NCBI RefSeq assembly: GCF_000829695.1
Contig: NZ_BBNN01000026.1
Span: 1-64,000 of the forward strand
DNA: 64,000 bases
Source: Streptomyces sp. NBRC 110035
GTDB taxonomy: Bacteria > Actinomycetota > Actinomycetes > Streptomycetales > Streptomycetaceae
Reading direction: 5' to 3'
Under the pieces are notes generated by a model. It made no database searches. It was given only the letters and a program-made list of their open reading frames with translations, and had not been told where the DNA came from. A program made the position numbers and the translations under genes. Positions 48,909 through 57,942 of this stretch are shown piece by piece (the stretch's first letter is position 1; each line of letters starts with the position of its first letter).

Positions 48909-50429
48909 ATGGCCGACGGCAGGAGCGACCTTCTCGCCGGAGGACGGCGACGCGGACGTACGCCCTCGCCGGGCGCATCCCGTCCCGCGAGCGGCACCGC
49001 ACCGCTCGCGGTCCTGGCCGCCGTCTTCGCCGTCGCCCAACTCGTTCTCGTCCGCCCCGCGCTGGGACTCGGCTGGGACGAGATCGTCTACGTCAGTCAG
49101 GTCACCTCCCACCATCCGGCCGCCTTCTTCAGCGCCCCGCGCTCCCGGGGCGTCCCCCTCCTGGTGGCGCCCGTCGCCTCCTGGTCGGAGTCCACCGCAC
49201 TGCTGCGGGTCTACCTCGCCGTCCTGTCCGGCCTGGGCCTGTACCTGGCGCTGCGCGCCTGGCGCGGGCTGTTTCCCACCCGGGTCCTGGTCACGGGCGG
49301 CGTCCTCTTCGCGTCCTTGTGGGTGACCCTCTTCTACGGCCCCCAGGCCATGCCCAACCAGTGGGTCGCACTCGGAGCCCTGATCGCCGTCGGCTGCTTC
49401 CTGCGCCACCACGCCGACCGCTCCGCGCGCGGAGCGCTTCGGGGCATCGCGGCGGGGGCCGCGCTGATGGCGCTGATGCGGCCCACCGACGCCGTATGGG
49501 TGACGGTTCCGCTGCTGGCCCTCGCCCTGGCCGGCCGGCGCGTCCGCCCGCTGCTCGCACTCGCGGCGGGTCTCGGGGCGGGCGCGGCCGAGTGGCTGGC
49601 CGAGGCCTACGCCTGGTACGGCGGCCCGGGGGAGCGGCTGGCCGAGGCCTCCCGCATCCAGGGAGGACTCGGCCTGCACCTCGCCGTCGACGACCACATG
49701 CGCAGCCTGGGCGGGCGCGGTCTGTGCCGTCCGTGCACCGGGGCGATGCCCCATCCGGTGATCACCCTCTGGTGGTTGGCCCTGCCGCTCCTGGCCGTCA
49801 TCGCGCTGGTCGTCGCCGTACGGGCCCGGCGCGTGCTGCGCACCGTGCTGCCGCTGGCCTGCGCCGTCACGGCCGCCCTCCCGTACCTCTTCATGATCGG
49901 GTACGCGGCTCCCCGCTTCCTCCAGCCCGCCTACGCCCTGCTCGCGATCCCCGTCGCCGACGCGCTGTGGCATCTGGTCGGCACACCGTCCGGGAGACGG
50001 CGGCCGGTCGTGACGTCACTGGTCGCGCTCGCGCTGGCCGGGCATCTGACCGTGCAGTCGGCCGTCCTGGTGCACATCGTGGACCGCACCACCGGCAACC
50101 GCCGGGACTGGGCCCGCACCGCCGGCGAACTGCACCGGCTCGGCGTCCGCCCGCCCTGCCTGATCACCGGTCACGAAGCCATTCCCGTGGCCTACTACAC
50201 CGGCTGTTCCTCCGGCGGAACGGGCGGGAACAACGAGAACATCACGGTGGCGGAGATCCTGAGCGCCGCGGACCGCGTGCCCGTCGCCGCGCTCACCGGC
50301 CCCGGCGGAACCCCGCCCTGCTACGCCCGCGCCTGGTCCGCGCACACGATCGGCGACCTCCGGGCCAGGATCGCGCCGACGCCGGGGCAGGCCGCCCCGA
50401 GGACCGCGGCCACGGTCGGGCCGGGGTGA
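48909..50429 (+). CDS. polytopic membrane protein, GT-C glycosyltransferase-like
   Basis: 506 residues with about ten hydrophobic helices. The early acidic motif 'LGLGWDEIVYVSQVTSHHPA' after the first helix fits the D-E loop of GT-C (ArnT/PMT-like) transferases that use polyprenyl-phosphate sugars. A final region of about 130 residues ('LHRLGVRPPCLITGHEAIPV') is likely extracellular. ATG 48909 follows AAAGGA. The A+T-rich patch at 48832-48862 (GTTTAGCGGGTTAATTTG...) is a probable promoter. Acceptor unknown. Confidence 0.78.
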   Translation: MADGRSDLLAGGRRRGRTPSPGASRPASGTAPLAVLAAVFAVAQLVLVRPALGLGWDEIVYVSQVTSHHPAAFFSAPRSRGVPLLVAPVASWSESTALLRVYLAVLSGLGLYLALRAWRGLFPTRVLVTGGVLFASLWVTLFYGPQAMPNQWVALGALIAVGCFLRHHADRSARGALRGIAAGAALMALMRPTDAVWVTVPLLALALAGRRVRPLLALAAGLGAGAAEWLAEAYAWYGGPGERLAEASRIQGGLGLHLAVDDHMRSLGGRGLCRPCTGAMPHPVITLWWLALPLLAVIALVVAVRARRVLRTVLPLACAVTAALPYLFMIGYAAPRFLQPAYALLAIPVADALWHLVGTPSGRRRPVVTSLVALALAGHLTVQSAVLVHIVDRTTGNRRDWARTAGELHRLGVRPPCLITGHEAIPVAYYTGCSSGGTGGNNENITVAEILSAADRVPVAALTGPGGTPPCYARAWSAHTIGDLRARIAPTPGQAAPRTAATVGPG

Positions 50430-50460
50430 CGGGCGGGCAACGGGGAGGGCCGGGCAGGGG

Positions 50461-50667
50461 TCAGGGGAGGATCTTGTCCAGTGCGGCGGGACCTTCCTCC
50501 TCGAGCTTGCGCCTGGCCCATTCGAGATTCTGCGGGGTGAGATCCTTGCCGGAGGCAAGGACGAGGTCCTCCGGTGACACGTCGGTGCCGGTACGGGCGT
50601 GGAGCAGGCCGTCCGGAGTGGTGCGCTCCTCGGGCGGCCGTGACTCCTCGGGCTGGGACGTCGGCAT
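50461..50667 (-). CDS. small conserved hypothetical protein
   Basis: 68 residues. Polar N-terminus, then 'VSPEDLVLASGKDLTPQNLE' and 'WARRKLEEEGPAALDKILP', amphipathic helices. GAGGAG lies 8 bases upstream of ATG 50667. No domain recognised. Convergent with the GT-C-like gene. Function unknown. Confidence 0.7.
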   Translation of the reverse strand: MPTSQPEESRPPEERTTPDGLLHARTGTDVSPEDLVLASGKDLTPQNLEWARRKLEEEGPAALDKILP

Positions 50668-50934
50668 CTCTTACTCCTCGGGTCCGGATGGCTGTGGTGG
50701 CCCCGGTGCGGTCATCGGGTCCGGTATCACCATTCAACGCGGGAGCCCGCCGTGCATCCGGAACACGGGGGCGCCGCCTCGAAGGGGCCGCTCCTCATGT
50801 GCAGGAGTACCTTCCCCGGCCCGTGGAAAACCTGCCCGCGCCGGCGGCACACGCCGTTGGGGCCACCACGGACGCGAGCCGGGGCGCCCTCCGTCCGCCG
50901 GCCCTTCGACGCTCCACCGCCCCGGCTTTCCGGA

Positions 50935-52137
50935 CTAGATGGGCGACAGCGTCAGACGTATGCCCGTGGGAGCCGTGTCCTGGATGTACGAGGCGAAGCC
51001 GGCGACGTCGTCGAAGGCGAAGCCGTACGCCCTGCCGTCCTCCGTGGCCGTGTGCACGGCCTTTGAGTAATGGTTGGTGAACTCGGTCCGGTAGAAGGCC
51101 GAGGCGTCGGTGGTCGGCTGGTCGGGATGGCTGAGCAGGGTCGAACGGTTGAAGCCGGCGCCGAGCACGGCGGCCACCGGGCCGGTCGTGCCGTCGTTCG
51201 GGGCGGCGAGCGCCCCGTCGCAGAAGAGGACGTCCCGGGTGGACGGCCTGGCGAAGGAGACCTGGGCGGGCCCGTCGAAGGTGAACCGGTCGCCGCGCAC
51301 CCGGCCGGTGAAGGTACCGGCGTTCGTGGTCACCCTGAGGTCACGTCCGGTGTAGGTGCTCCACACCTCGTCGATGTACGGGGCGAGGTGGTCCTCGGCG
51401 AACAGGCCCGCGTCCAGGCCGTGCCCCGGCGCGATGATCCGGGTGTCGCCCACGACGAGCCGCGAGAACGCTTCCACCTGCCTGAGCGCGTCGAAAGCGG
51501 CACCGCGGCCCCCGTCCCGGAACACGCCGACGGACTGGTCCTTGGAACCGGTGAGCCGGATGTTCATCGGCACGCTGAACACGTCGACCATCGTGGTGTT
51601 GCAGAACATGCCGGCGGAGTTGTGGGTGAACTCCGCACAGTCGTGCAGCACACCGTGGTTGGGGTCCGAGGCGACCCAGCCCGCCGGGTACTGCAACGCC
51701 GCGTTGCCGTTGCCGTCCGCGACGGCCTTGAACTTGAGCTTCTGGCCGAGGGCCACGTAGATGCGGCCGGACATGTACGGCAGGGACAGCCGGATGTCGC
51801 CACTGCCGGCCAGGCTGATCGCGTAGTCGGTGAAGCCGTCGGCACCGTTGTCCGACAGGGAGACCGGGGCCAGGCTGCCGTCCGGGGCGACCCGGACCTG
51901 ACGGCCGTCCTGGTTTCCCACGATGTAGAGGTGCACGTTCGCGTTGCCGAAGGAGCCGCTGTCGTTGACGACCGTCAGCGGGAGCGGGCCCGTGGCGGCC
52001 GTTGCGGACCGCGTGTCCGGGGAGGCCTCCGCGAGGGCGTGGGGGGCGAGCGCGGCGGCGGGCACGGCCACGGCCGCCCCGCCGAGGGCGAACAGAACCT
52101 TCCGGCGGCCGAGGGAGCGCTGGTGACGGGGGGTCAT
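50935..52137 (-). CDS. secreted GH64 beta-1,3-glucanase
   Basis: 400 residues. Twin-arginine signal ('GRRKVLFALGGAAVAVPAAA', cleavage near ALA) and a GH64 thaumatin-like domain ('PLTVVNDSGSFGNANVHLYI', 'GRIYVALGQKLKFKA', 'DFAIS'-like strand as 'TDYAISLAGSG', 'DCAEFTHNSAGMFCNTTMVD', 'TFDGPAQVSFARPSTRDVLF'). Such enzymes cut laminarin and fungal wall glucan to laminaripentaose. The Asp/Glu active pair likely lies around 'HDCAEFT'. A LacI-type palindrome lies 105 bases before ATG 52137, indicating sugar-responsive repression. It stands alone. Confidence 0.93.
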   Translation of the reverse strand: MTPRHQRSLGRRKVLFALGGAAVAVPAAALAPHALAEASPDTRSATAATGPLPLTVVNDSGSFGNANVHLYIVGNQDGRQVRVAPDGSLAPVSLSDNGADGFTDYAISLAGSGDIRLSLPYMSGRIYVALGQKLKFKAVADGNGNAALQYPAGWVASDPNHGVLHDCAEFTHNSAGMFCNTTMVDVFSVPMNIRLTGSKDQSVGVFRDGGRGAAFDALRQVEAFSRLVVGDTRIIAPGHGLDAGLFAEDHLAPYIDEVWSTYTGRDLRVTTNAGTFTGRVRGDRFTFDGPAQVSFARPSTRDVLFCDGALAAPNDGTTGPVAAVLGAGFNRSTLLSHPDQPTTDASAFYRTEFTNHYSKAVHTATEDGRAYGFAFDDVAGFASYIQDTAPTGIRLTLSPI

Positions 52138-52736
52138 GTGGGGGTCTCCTGAGGTGATCGAGCTGTTCCTGGTGAGCGGTACCCGACAACGTGCCGACCG
52201 GGTGTGGGGCCCGGATCCGGAGTACTCCCTCGCTCGTGTGATGAGAGCGCTCTCACGCCGTGCGTCGATGTCCGGTGCGCGGCTTTGACGGTACGGGCCG
52301 CAACCACCTCCGCCAAGAGGTCCGACTTGTCCCTCGACCTGCCCTGAACAGCGGTTTCTTGAGCGTCCGGGGGAGCCGCACGCGTGCTTGAGTGCTTCTT
52401 AAGGGTCACTTAAGTCCGGCCGCGGCGGCGGTGAGCGGAGCGTGTGGAGAGCACTCCACCCCGTGGTCGGCCGGCAGTCGCCCTCCCCGGAGGGGTCCGG
52501 GCTCCGGTGCCCGCCCCGCACGCGATTCAGAGCCGTCCCCGCTGAATGCGTTCGCGTTCTTCTATTGGATTTCCCGCGCTGCGGAGACCAGGCTGGAACC
52601 GCTTGTCAGATGCGGTGGGGCGGCATCCAAAGGTGCTGCCCCGGCCCGGGGAAAGCGTGTACTGAGTCGGTGCTCGCCGCACCGCCGTCACCAGGCTTCA
52701 ACCGCCGTACCCGGCCTCAGGGGAGGACCACCGCCG
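52138..52736. other. divergent regulatory region, 599 bases
   Basis: Between GH64 (-) and the ABC exporter (+). It contains the LacI-type box at 52242-52255 and a pair of CTTAAG hexamers (52398-52414). The rest up to 52736 shows mixed codon use and no credible gene. An A+T-richer patch at 52545-52572 may be promoter DNA for the exporter. Confidence 0.5.
52242..52255. promoter_or_regulatory. LacI-family operator TGAGAGCGCTCTCA
   Basis: Perfect 14-bp palindrome with the GAGCGCTC centre shared by Streptomyces LacI-family operators such as the CebR box (which has TGGGAGC arms). Nearest gene is GH64, whose start is 105 bases away. The regulator is unknown and not in the window. Confidence 0.75.
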
Positions 52737-54506
52737 ATGGCGTCGTCGCCGGCAAGACCGCTCGACCACCGCTACCGGGGCGAGCACCCGGTCCGCACCC
52801 TCGCCTATCTGCTCCGCGCCGACCGCGGCCGGCTCGCCGCCGCGGTCGGCGTCTTCACGGTCAAGCACAGTCCCATCTGGCTGCTGCCGCTGATCACCGC
52901 GTCCATCATCGACACCGTGGTGCAGCACCGGCCGATCTCACAGCTCTGGACCAGCACCGGCGTCATCATGTTCATCCTGCTGGTCAACTACCCGCTGCAC
53001 CTGCTCTACGTGCGTCTCCTGTACGGCAGCGTGCGCCGCATGGGTACCGCCCTGCGCTCCGCCCTGTGCACGCGGATGCAGCAGCTCTCCATCGGCTACC
53101 ACTCCCGCGTGAGCGCCGGCGTGCTCCAGGCCAAGGTGGTGCGGGACGTGGAGACCGTCGAACAGATGGTGCAGCAGACCGCGGAGATGGGGCTCGGCGC
53201 GACCACCGTACTCATCGGCGGACTGGTCATCATCGGCATCCGCACGCCCGAGTTCCTGCCCGTCTTCCTGGTCGTCGTGCCCACCGCCGCCCTGCTCGTG
53301 GCCCGGCTCCGGTCCCGGCTGCGGACCCACAACGAGCACTTCCGGCACGAGGTGGAGACCCTGTCCTCCCGGGTCACGGAGATGACCCGGCTCATCCCGG
53401 TCACCCGCGCCCACGGCCTGGAGGGCAAGGCCCTGCGCCGGATGGACGGCACCCTGAACAGACTGCTCACCTCCGGCATGCGCCTGGACCTGGTCAACGG
53501 CCGGTTCGGCTCGCTGGCCTGGGTCGTGCTCAACGTGGTGGGCGTCCTCGTCCTGGCCGGCGCTGCGCTGATCTCGTACTACGACGTCTGGGGCGTCACC
53601 GCCGGCGACGTCGTGATGCTGAGCGCCTTCCTGACCACGCTCACCAACTCCACGACGACGCTGGCGAGCCTGGCTCCGGTCATCACCAAGGGCCTCGAGT
53701 CCGTCCGGTCGGTCGGCGAGGTGCTCCAAGCGCCTGAACTGGAGGACAACGAGGGCAGGGCGGAGGTCACCGCCCTGCGCGGCGCGGTGACGTTCGAGGG
53801 CGTGGGCCACGCCTACCAGCGGGACGAGAGCCCTGCCGTGTGCGACTTCACACTCGACGTCGCCCCCGGCGAGACCGTCGCCTTCGTGGGTGCCTCGGGC
53901 GCGGGCAAGTCCACTGTGCTCAACCTCGTCATCGGCTTCATCCGCCCGACCTCCGGCCGCCTGCTCCTGGACGGCGCCGACATGAACGGTCTCGACCTGC
54001 GTACCTACCGGCGCTTCCTGTCGGTCGTGCCCCAGGAGTCGATCCTCTTCGACGGCACGATCCGGGAGAACGTCGCCTACGGCATGGACGACGCCGACGA
54101 CGAGTCGGTGCGGTCCGCGCTGCGCGACGCCAACGCGCTGGAGTTCGTCGACCGGCTGCCCCGGGGTCTCGACACCCTCGTCGGGGAGCGCGGTGCACGC
54201 CTGTCCGGCGGACAGCGCCAGCGCCTGGCCATCGCCCGCGCCCTGATCAGGGACCCCAAGGTGCTCGTTCTCGACGAGGCGACCTCGGCGCTGGACACCC
54301 GCTCCGAGGCGCTGGTCCAGGGGGCGCTCGCCCGGTTGTTGCGCGGACGGACCACATTCGTCGTGGCGCACCGGCTGTCCACCGTGCGCGGTGCCGACCG
54401 GATCGTGGTGATGGCGGACGGCCGGATCCAGGAGATCGGCACCCACGACGAACTGCTGCGCCGGGGAGGGGCGTACACCGCGCTGCACAGCGGGCAGGTG
54501 GCCTGA
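52737..54506 (+). CDS. ABC exporter, fused membrane and ATPase domains
   Basis: 589 residues. Membrane region (about 35-310) with helices starting 'IWLLPLITASIIDTVV'; coupling-helix region 'IGYHSRVSAGVLQAKVVRDV'. ATPase (about 345-585): Walker A 'FVGASGAGKSTVLNLVIGF', Q-loop 'LSVVPQESILFDGTIREN', signature 'ARLSGGQRQRLAIARALI', Walker B 'VLVLDEATSALDTRSEA', switch 'VVAHRLSTVRGADR'. Type I exporter half, likely a homodimer. ATG 52737 has GGGGAGGA 9 bases upstream. Substrate unknown. Confidence 0.93.
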   Translation: MASSPARPLDHRYRGEHPVRTLAYLLRADRGRLAAAVGVFTVKHSPIWLLPLITASIIDTVVQHRPISQLWTSTGVIMFILLVNYPLHLLYVRLLYGSVRRMGTALRSALCTRMQQLSIGYHSRVSAGVLQAKVVRDVETVEQMVQQTAEMGLGATTVLIGGLVIIGIRTPEFLPVFLVVVPTAALLVARLRSRLRTHNEHFRHEVETLSSRVTEMTRLIPVTRAHGLEGKALRRMDGTLNRLLTSGMRLDLVNGRFGSLAWVVLNVVGVLVLAGAALISYYDVWGVTAGDVVMLSAFLTTLTNSTTTLASLAPVITKGLESVRSVGEVLQAPELEDNEGRAEVTALRGAVTFEGVGHAYQRDESPAVCDFTLDVAPGETVAFVGASGAGKSTVLNLVIGFIRPTSGRLLLDGADMNGLDLRTYRRFLSVVPQESILFDGTIRENVAYGMDDADDESVRSALRDANALEFVDRLPRGLDTLVGERGARLSGGQRQRLAIARALIRDPKVLVLDEATSALDTRSEALVQGALARLLRGRTTFVVAHRLSTVRGADRIVVMADGRIQEIGTHDELLRRGGAYTALHSGQVA

Positions 54507-54566
54507 GGGAATGTTCGCACGGGACGGGGGTAGGCGCAGCCACACACCCAGAGAGAGGCGCCGTTC

Positions 54567-54827
54567 GTGCTGGTACCGGATCCGAAGACCCTCAGGCAAC
54601 TGTTGACGCGTTACGCGACGCTGCAGATCGCGCAGGCGGAGCGGCCCTCGCCCGTCGCGGCGCGCGAGCTGGAGGACATCACGTACACGCTCTGCGTGAT
54701 GACGGGAACGACCGGTGTCCGCGAGGCCGTCACCCGCGCGGACGCGCTGCTCGCCCGGGGGCGGACCGTGGCCGATGGCCGGACCGCCGACCCGGACGGC
54801 GAGAACGGCCGCTGCCTGACCGTGTGA
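54567..54827 (+). CDS. DUF5133 domain-containing protein
   Basis: 86 residues, DUF5133 family of actinobacteria. 'MLVPDPKTLRQLLTRYATLQ', 'ARELEDITYTLCVMTGTTGV' and 'EAVTRADALLARGR' are the family blocks. Helical and cytoplasmic, role unknown. GTG 54567. It begins 60 bases after the exporter gene and may share its transcript. Confidence 0.85.
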   Translation: MLVPDPKTLRQLLTRYATLQIAQAERPSPVAARELEDITYTLCVMTGTTGVREAVTRADALLARGRTVADGRTADPDGENGRCLTV

Positions 54828-54846
54828 CGGGCCGTCGCCCGGGCCG

Positions 54847-55821
54847 CTACGAGCCGCCGGTGCCCGCGACGGCCCGTCGCCCGTGGAACGCCGACCGGTA
54901 GGCGTACGGCGTGGTACCCACCACTTTGCGGAACCGCTCGCGGAACGCCGTGGGCGAGCCGAACCCGGACTGCTGGGCGATGCGTTCGACCGTGTGGTCG
55001 CTGTTCTCCAGCATGTACTGGGCGCGCCGTACCCGGGCCCGCAGCAGCCACTGCACCGGAGTGGTGCCCGTCTGCTCGCGGAAACGGCGGCCGAAGGTGC
55101 GCTCGCTCATCCCGGCACGCGCCGCCATCGTCTTGAGGGTGACCTCGTGCGCCAGGTTGTCCTCGATCCATTCGAAAAGCGGCTCGAGAGCCGACCCGCG
55201 GGGCACGGGCGGCTGCTTGTGCACGATGAACTGGGCCTGCCCGCCCTCCCGTTCCAGCGGCATGACGGACATCCGGGCCGTGTTCGCGGCCGCGGCCGAG
55301 CCGAGGTCCCGACGGATCATGTGCAGGCACATGTCCAGCGCGGCTGCCGCACCGGCCGAGGTGAGGATCTGCCCGTTGTCGACGTAGAGCACGTCCGGCT
55401 CCACCTCGACGTGCGGAAAGGCGCGGGCCAGCCGGTCCGCGGCCACCCAGTGCGTGGTGGCGCGCAGCCCGTCCAGCAGCCCCGCCTCCGCCAGCACGAA
55501 CGCGCCCACGCACACCGAGGCGATCCGGGTGCCCGCTCCGGCCGCCCGGCGCAGCGCCGCGACGACGGCGGGGGAGGGCGGAGCGGCGCCCTCGGCGCGG
55601 CCCGGGACGATGATCGTGTCGGCGTCCGCCAGCGCCTCCAGCCCGCGGCCGACGCGCAGGAACAGCCCGCCGTCCGCCGCCACCTCAGGTGTCTCGGCGC
55701 ACGGCCGCACCCGGTAGGCGGGGCGGCCGTCGGGCAGCAGCGTCCAGTCGAAGGTCTGCATGGGGGCGGCCATGTCGAAGGGGATGACCCGGTCGAGCAG
55801 CAGAATCGCCACGGAGTGCAT
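54847..55821 (-). CDS. GlxA-family AraC transcriptional regulator
   Basis: 324 residues. N-terminal DJ-1/PfpI-like domain (about 1-170: 'VAILLLDRVIPFDMAAPMQT', 'RIASVCVGAFVLAEAGLLDG' with the nucleophile-elbow Cys) and a C-terminal AraC double HTH (about 215-310: 'LAHEVTLKTMAARAGMSERT', 'FGRRFREQTGTTPVQWLLRA', 'RIAQQSGFGSPTAFRERFRK'). Relatives activate or repress catabolic and developmental genes in Streptomyces. ATG 55821 is preferred; a GTG at 55830 adds three residues. Convergent with the DUF5133 gene. Target genes unknown. Confidence 0.92.
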   Translation of the reverse strand: MHSVAILLLDRVIPFDMAAPMQTFDWTLLPDGRPAYRVRPCAETPEVAADGGLFLRVGRGLEALADADTIIVPGRAEGAAPPSPAVVAALRRAAGAGTRIASVCVGAFVLAEAGLLDGLRATTHWVAADRLARAFPHVEVEPDVLYVDNGQILTSAGAAAALDMCLHMIRRDLGSAAAANTARMSVMPLEREGGQAQFIVHKQPPVPRGSALEPLFEWIEDNLAHEVTLKTMAARAGMSERTFGRRFREQTGTTPVQWLLRARVRRAQYMLENSDHTVERIAQQSGFGSPTAFRERFRKVVGTTPYAYRSAFHGRRAVAGTGGS

Positions 55822-56019
55822 GAACGCCACGGTAATCGGATTCCCGCCACTTGTGAGAACCGGGGTGGGGGCAGCACCGTGGGGCAGCGACCGGAGAGGG
55901 AGCAGGTGGCCGGGGTTGGCGGGAATCCGTCGGAAGCTGTCGATCCAGCCCCTGGGTGGAGGCCCGGCAGGCCCCTAGCGTGAGCCCTCGCCGCTGATCA
56001 CGCCAAGGAAAGAGCCCCG

Positions 56020-56490
56020 GTGACCAAGTTCCTGCTGTCTCTCCACGTCCTCGCCGCCATCCTCGCCGTCGGTCCCGTGACCGTCGCGGCGAGCATGTTC
56101 CCGCCGGCCGTGCGCCGCGCCGCCCCGGCCGGGGGCGACGGGCCCGTCGTGACGGCGGTGACCACCGTCGAGGTGCTGCACCGCTGCCGGGTCTACGCCC
56201 GCATCGGCATCGCGGTACCCGTGCTGGGACTGGCCACAGCACTCGCCATGGGTGTCCTGGGCGACGGCCGGCTCGTCACCTCCATCGGCCTGACGGCGGC
56301 GGCCGCGGCCGTCCTGGTCGCGTTCGTCCTGCCCCGCCAGGACGAACTCGTCGAGCAGCTGGCCCGGCACCGGTCCGTCGACCGGCAGAAGACAGTGCGG
56401 CTGGCCATGTTCACCGGCGTGTTCAGCCTGCTGTGGGCGACCGTGACGGTCCTCATGATCGTCCGTCCCGGTTCGACCACGGGTGCCTGA
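56020..56490 (+). CDS. four-helix integral membrane protein (DUF2269-like)
   Basis: 156 residues. Four hydrophobic helices: 'FLLSLHVLAAILAVGPVTVA', 'VYARIGIAVPVLGLATALAM', 'LTAAAAAVLVAFVLPRQDEL' and 'FTGVFSLLWATVTVLMIV'. The conserved first-helix His (LHVLAA) is as in DUF2269 proteins. GTG 56020 follows AAGGAAAG. Divergent from the GlxA-family gene, which may regulate it. Confidence 0.78.
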   Translation: MTKFLLSLHVLAAILAVGPVTVAASMFPPAVRRAAPAGGDGPVVTAVTTVEVLHRCRVYARIGIAVPVLGLATALAMGVLGDGRLVTSIGLTAAAAAVLVAFVLPRQDELVEQLARHRSVDRQKTVRLAMFTGVFSLLWATVTVLMIVRPGSTTGA

Positions 56491-56661
56491 GCGGAGCCGC
56501 CGCGGCCCGTGCCTCCCGCCCCGGGGCGCGGCGGCTGTCCCTCGTGTGCAGGTCTGCGTCAAGCCGTATGGGTGAATTCCCCCTGAATGATGTCCGGGCG
56601 CTTACACTCGTCAGTCGCGTCCCCGCCCCGGGGCCGACAAGACAGAGAGGCACGTTGCCGG

Positions 56662-56883
56662 GTGTTCAAGGAATCCCCCATCTACGACCGACTCGTCACG
56701 GAGCGCGGTGATGTGCCCGCACAGGTCCGCAGCGAAGCCGAACGAGTGAGCAGGGAACTGGAGCAGGTCATGCGCCCCCTGCAGTCCCCCGGGTACTCCC
56801 AGGGCGGCCTCGACCGGCCGCAGTCCCCGGGCAACGGCTGGCAGCGCACCGCAGCCCTGCTGCCCGGCCCCAGGCCGCAGTGA
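56662..56883 (+). CDS. small conserved hypothetical protein
   Basis: 73 residues. 'FKESPIYDRLVTERGDVPAQ' and 'VRSEAERVSRELEQVMRPLQ' form a helical N-terminal half; the tail is Pro/Gly-rich. This type of protein recurs in Streptomyces without known function. GTG 56662 is preceded by AGAGAGG about 11 bases upstream. Convergent with tgmB. Confidence 0.65.
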   Translation: MFKESPIYDRLVTERGDVPAQVRSEAERVSRELEQVMRPLQSPGYSQGGLDRPQSPGNGWQRTAALLPGPRPQ

Positions 56884-56942
56884 TCCGGGCACCCGACCGG
56901 AGGGCGCGCCCGTGCCACCACGCCCCCGCGTGGTGACGGCCC

Positions 56943-57926
56943 TCAGCATGCCGTGGTGCGCGTCCTGTCGGCCTCCGCCGTCTCCTCGGGAACGGGCCGG
57001 GCCAGCCAGTCGGCGACGGTGCGCGCGATCGGCTGTTCCGTCTCCACCTCGACGAATCCGAACTGCCCCGACTGGTTGCACTCCAGGAACCACCACGTCC
57101 CGTCGGCATCCTCGACGAAGTCGAAGGCCCCGTAGGCCAGTTCGGCCTTGCGTAGATAGGCGCGCACGGAGTCGGCGACGCGCGGCGGTACGTCGACGGG
57201 TTCCCAGGGTGCCCCCGGCGGCGCGAAACGCACATCCACCTCCGCCGGTTCGGCGCCGGGGTCGGCGGCCTTGCGGGCGGCCAGCAGTCGCTCGCCCACG
57301 GCGGTGAGCCGGATGTCGGCGCGCTTGGCGATCCGCCGCTGAAGCAGCGTCGGCCCGAACGCCACCGCGGCGAAGTCGGTGTCCGGTGCCACCCTGCTGG
57401 TCGGCACGGCCCGCGGCGGATCCTGCGGATGCGCTCCGGAGACCGGCTTGACCACCAGGTCCGGAAACCGCTCCGCGAACTCCCGGGCGGCGCGCGGGAA
57501 AGTCGTGATCACCGTGGCCGGCACGGGCAGGCCGCAGCGTTGCGCCAGCCGGAGCTGCCACGGCTTGTGGCGTGCCTGCCGAGCCGCGTCCGGATGGTTC
57601 ATCCAGCGGGCGTCCGAGCCGCGCAGCATCCCGTAGAGGGCCTGAGCGGCCTCCTCGGTGAGCCAGGGCGAGGGCTGAGCCGCCCGCCCGGCCGGGGTGC
57701 CCGGCCTGCGCACCCACACGGACCGCAGCCCGCCGATGCTCACCAACCGCCCCCCGGCGGAGAGATGGCCGCGAAAACGGCCGTGGACGTATTCACCCGA
57801 GAGCGAGACACCGCCGGTCAGATCGGCAGGGTCGAGGCGTACCACCGGAACCCCGGAGTCGTGCAGGTGCACGACCACCATGTCGGCGGTCACGTCCTCC
57901 TCGCAGGTGAGGATCAGTATGGTCAT
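56943..57926 (-). CDS. tgmB: ATP-grasp ribosomal peptide maturase (graspetide ligase)
   Basis: 327 residues of the SAV_5884-type ATP-grasp family. These enzymes link side-chain carboxylates of Asp/Glu to Thr/Ser hydroxyls (or Lys) of a precursor peptide, making graspetides. N-terminal Rossmann-like strand 'TILILTCEEDVTADMVVVHL', 'SVWVRRPGTPAGRAA', 'RWMNHPDAARQARHKPWQLR', ATP-grasp 'DLVVKPVSGAH', 'LLQRRIAKRADIRLTAVG', 'AYGAFDFVEDADGTWWFLEC' and metal-site 'CNQSGQFGFVEVET'. The gene starts 16 bases after tgmA stops, in the same direction. Confidence 0.93.
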   Translation of the reverse strand: MTILILTCEEDVTADMVVVHLHDSGVPVVRLDPADLTGGVSLSGEYVHGRFRGHLSAGGRLVSIGGLRSVWVRRPGTPAGRAAQPSPWLTEEAAQALYGMLRGSDARWMNHPDAARQARHKPWQLRLAQRCGLPVPATVITTFPRAAREFAERFPDLVVKPVSGAHPQDPPRAVPTSRVAPDTDFAAVAFGPTLLQRRIAKRADIRLTAVGERLLAARKAADPGAEPAEVDVRFAPPGAPWEPVDVPPRVADSVRAYLRKAELAYGAFDFVEDADGTWWFLECNQSGQFGFVEVETEQPIARTVADWLARPVPEETAEADRTRTTAC

Positions 57927-57942
57927 CGTCTGTGGCCCACGG

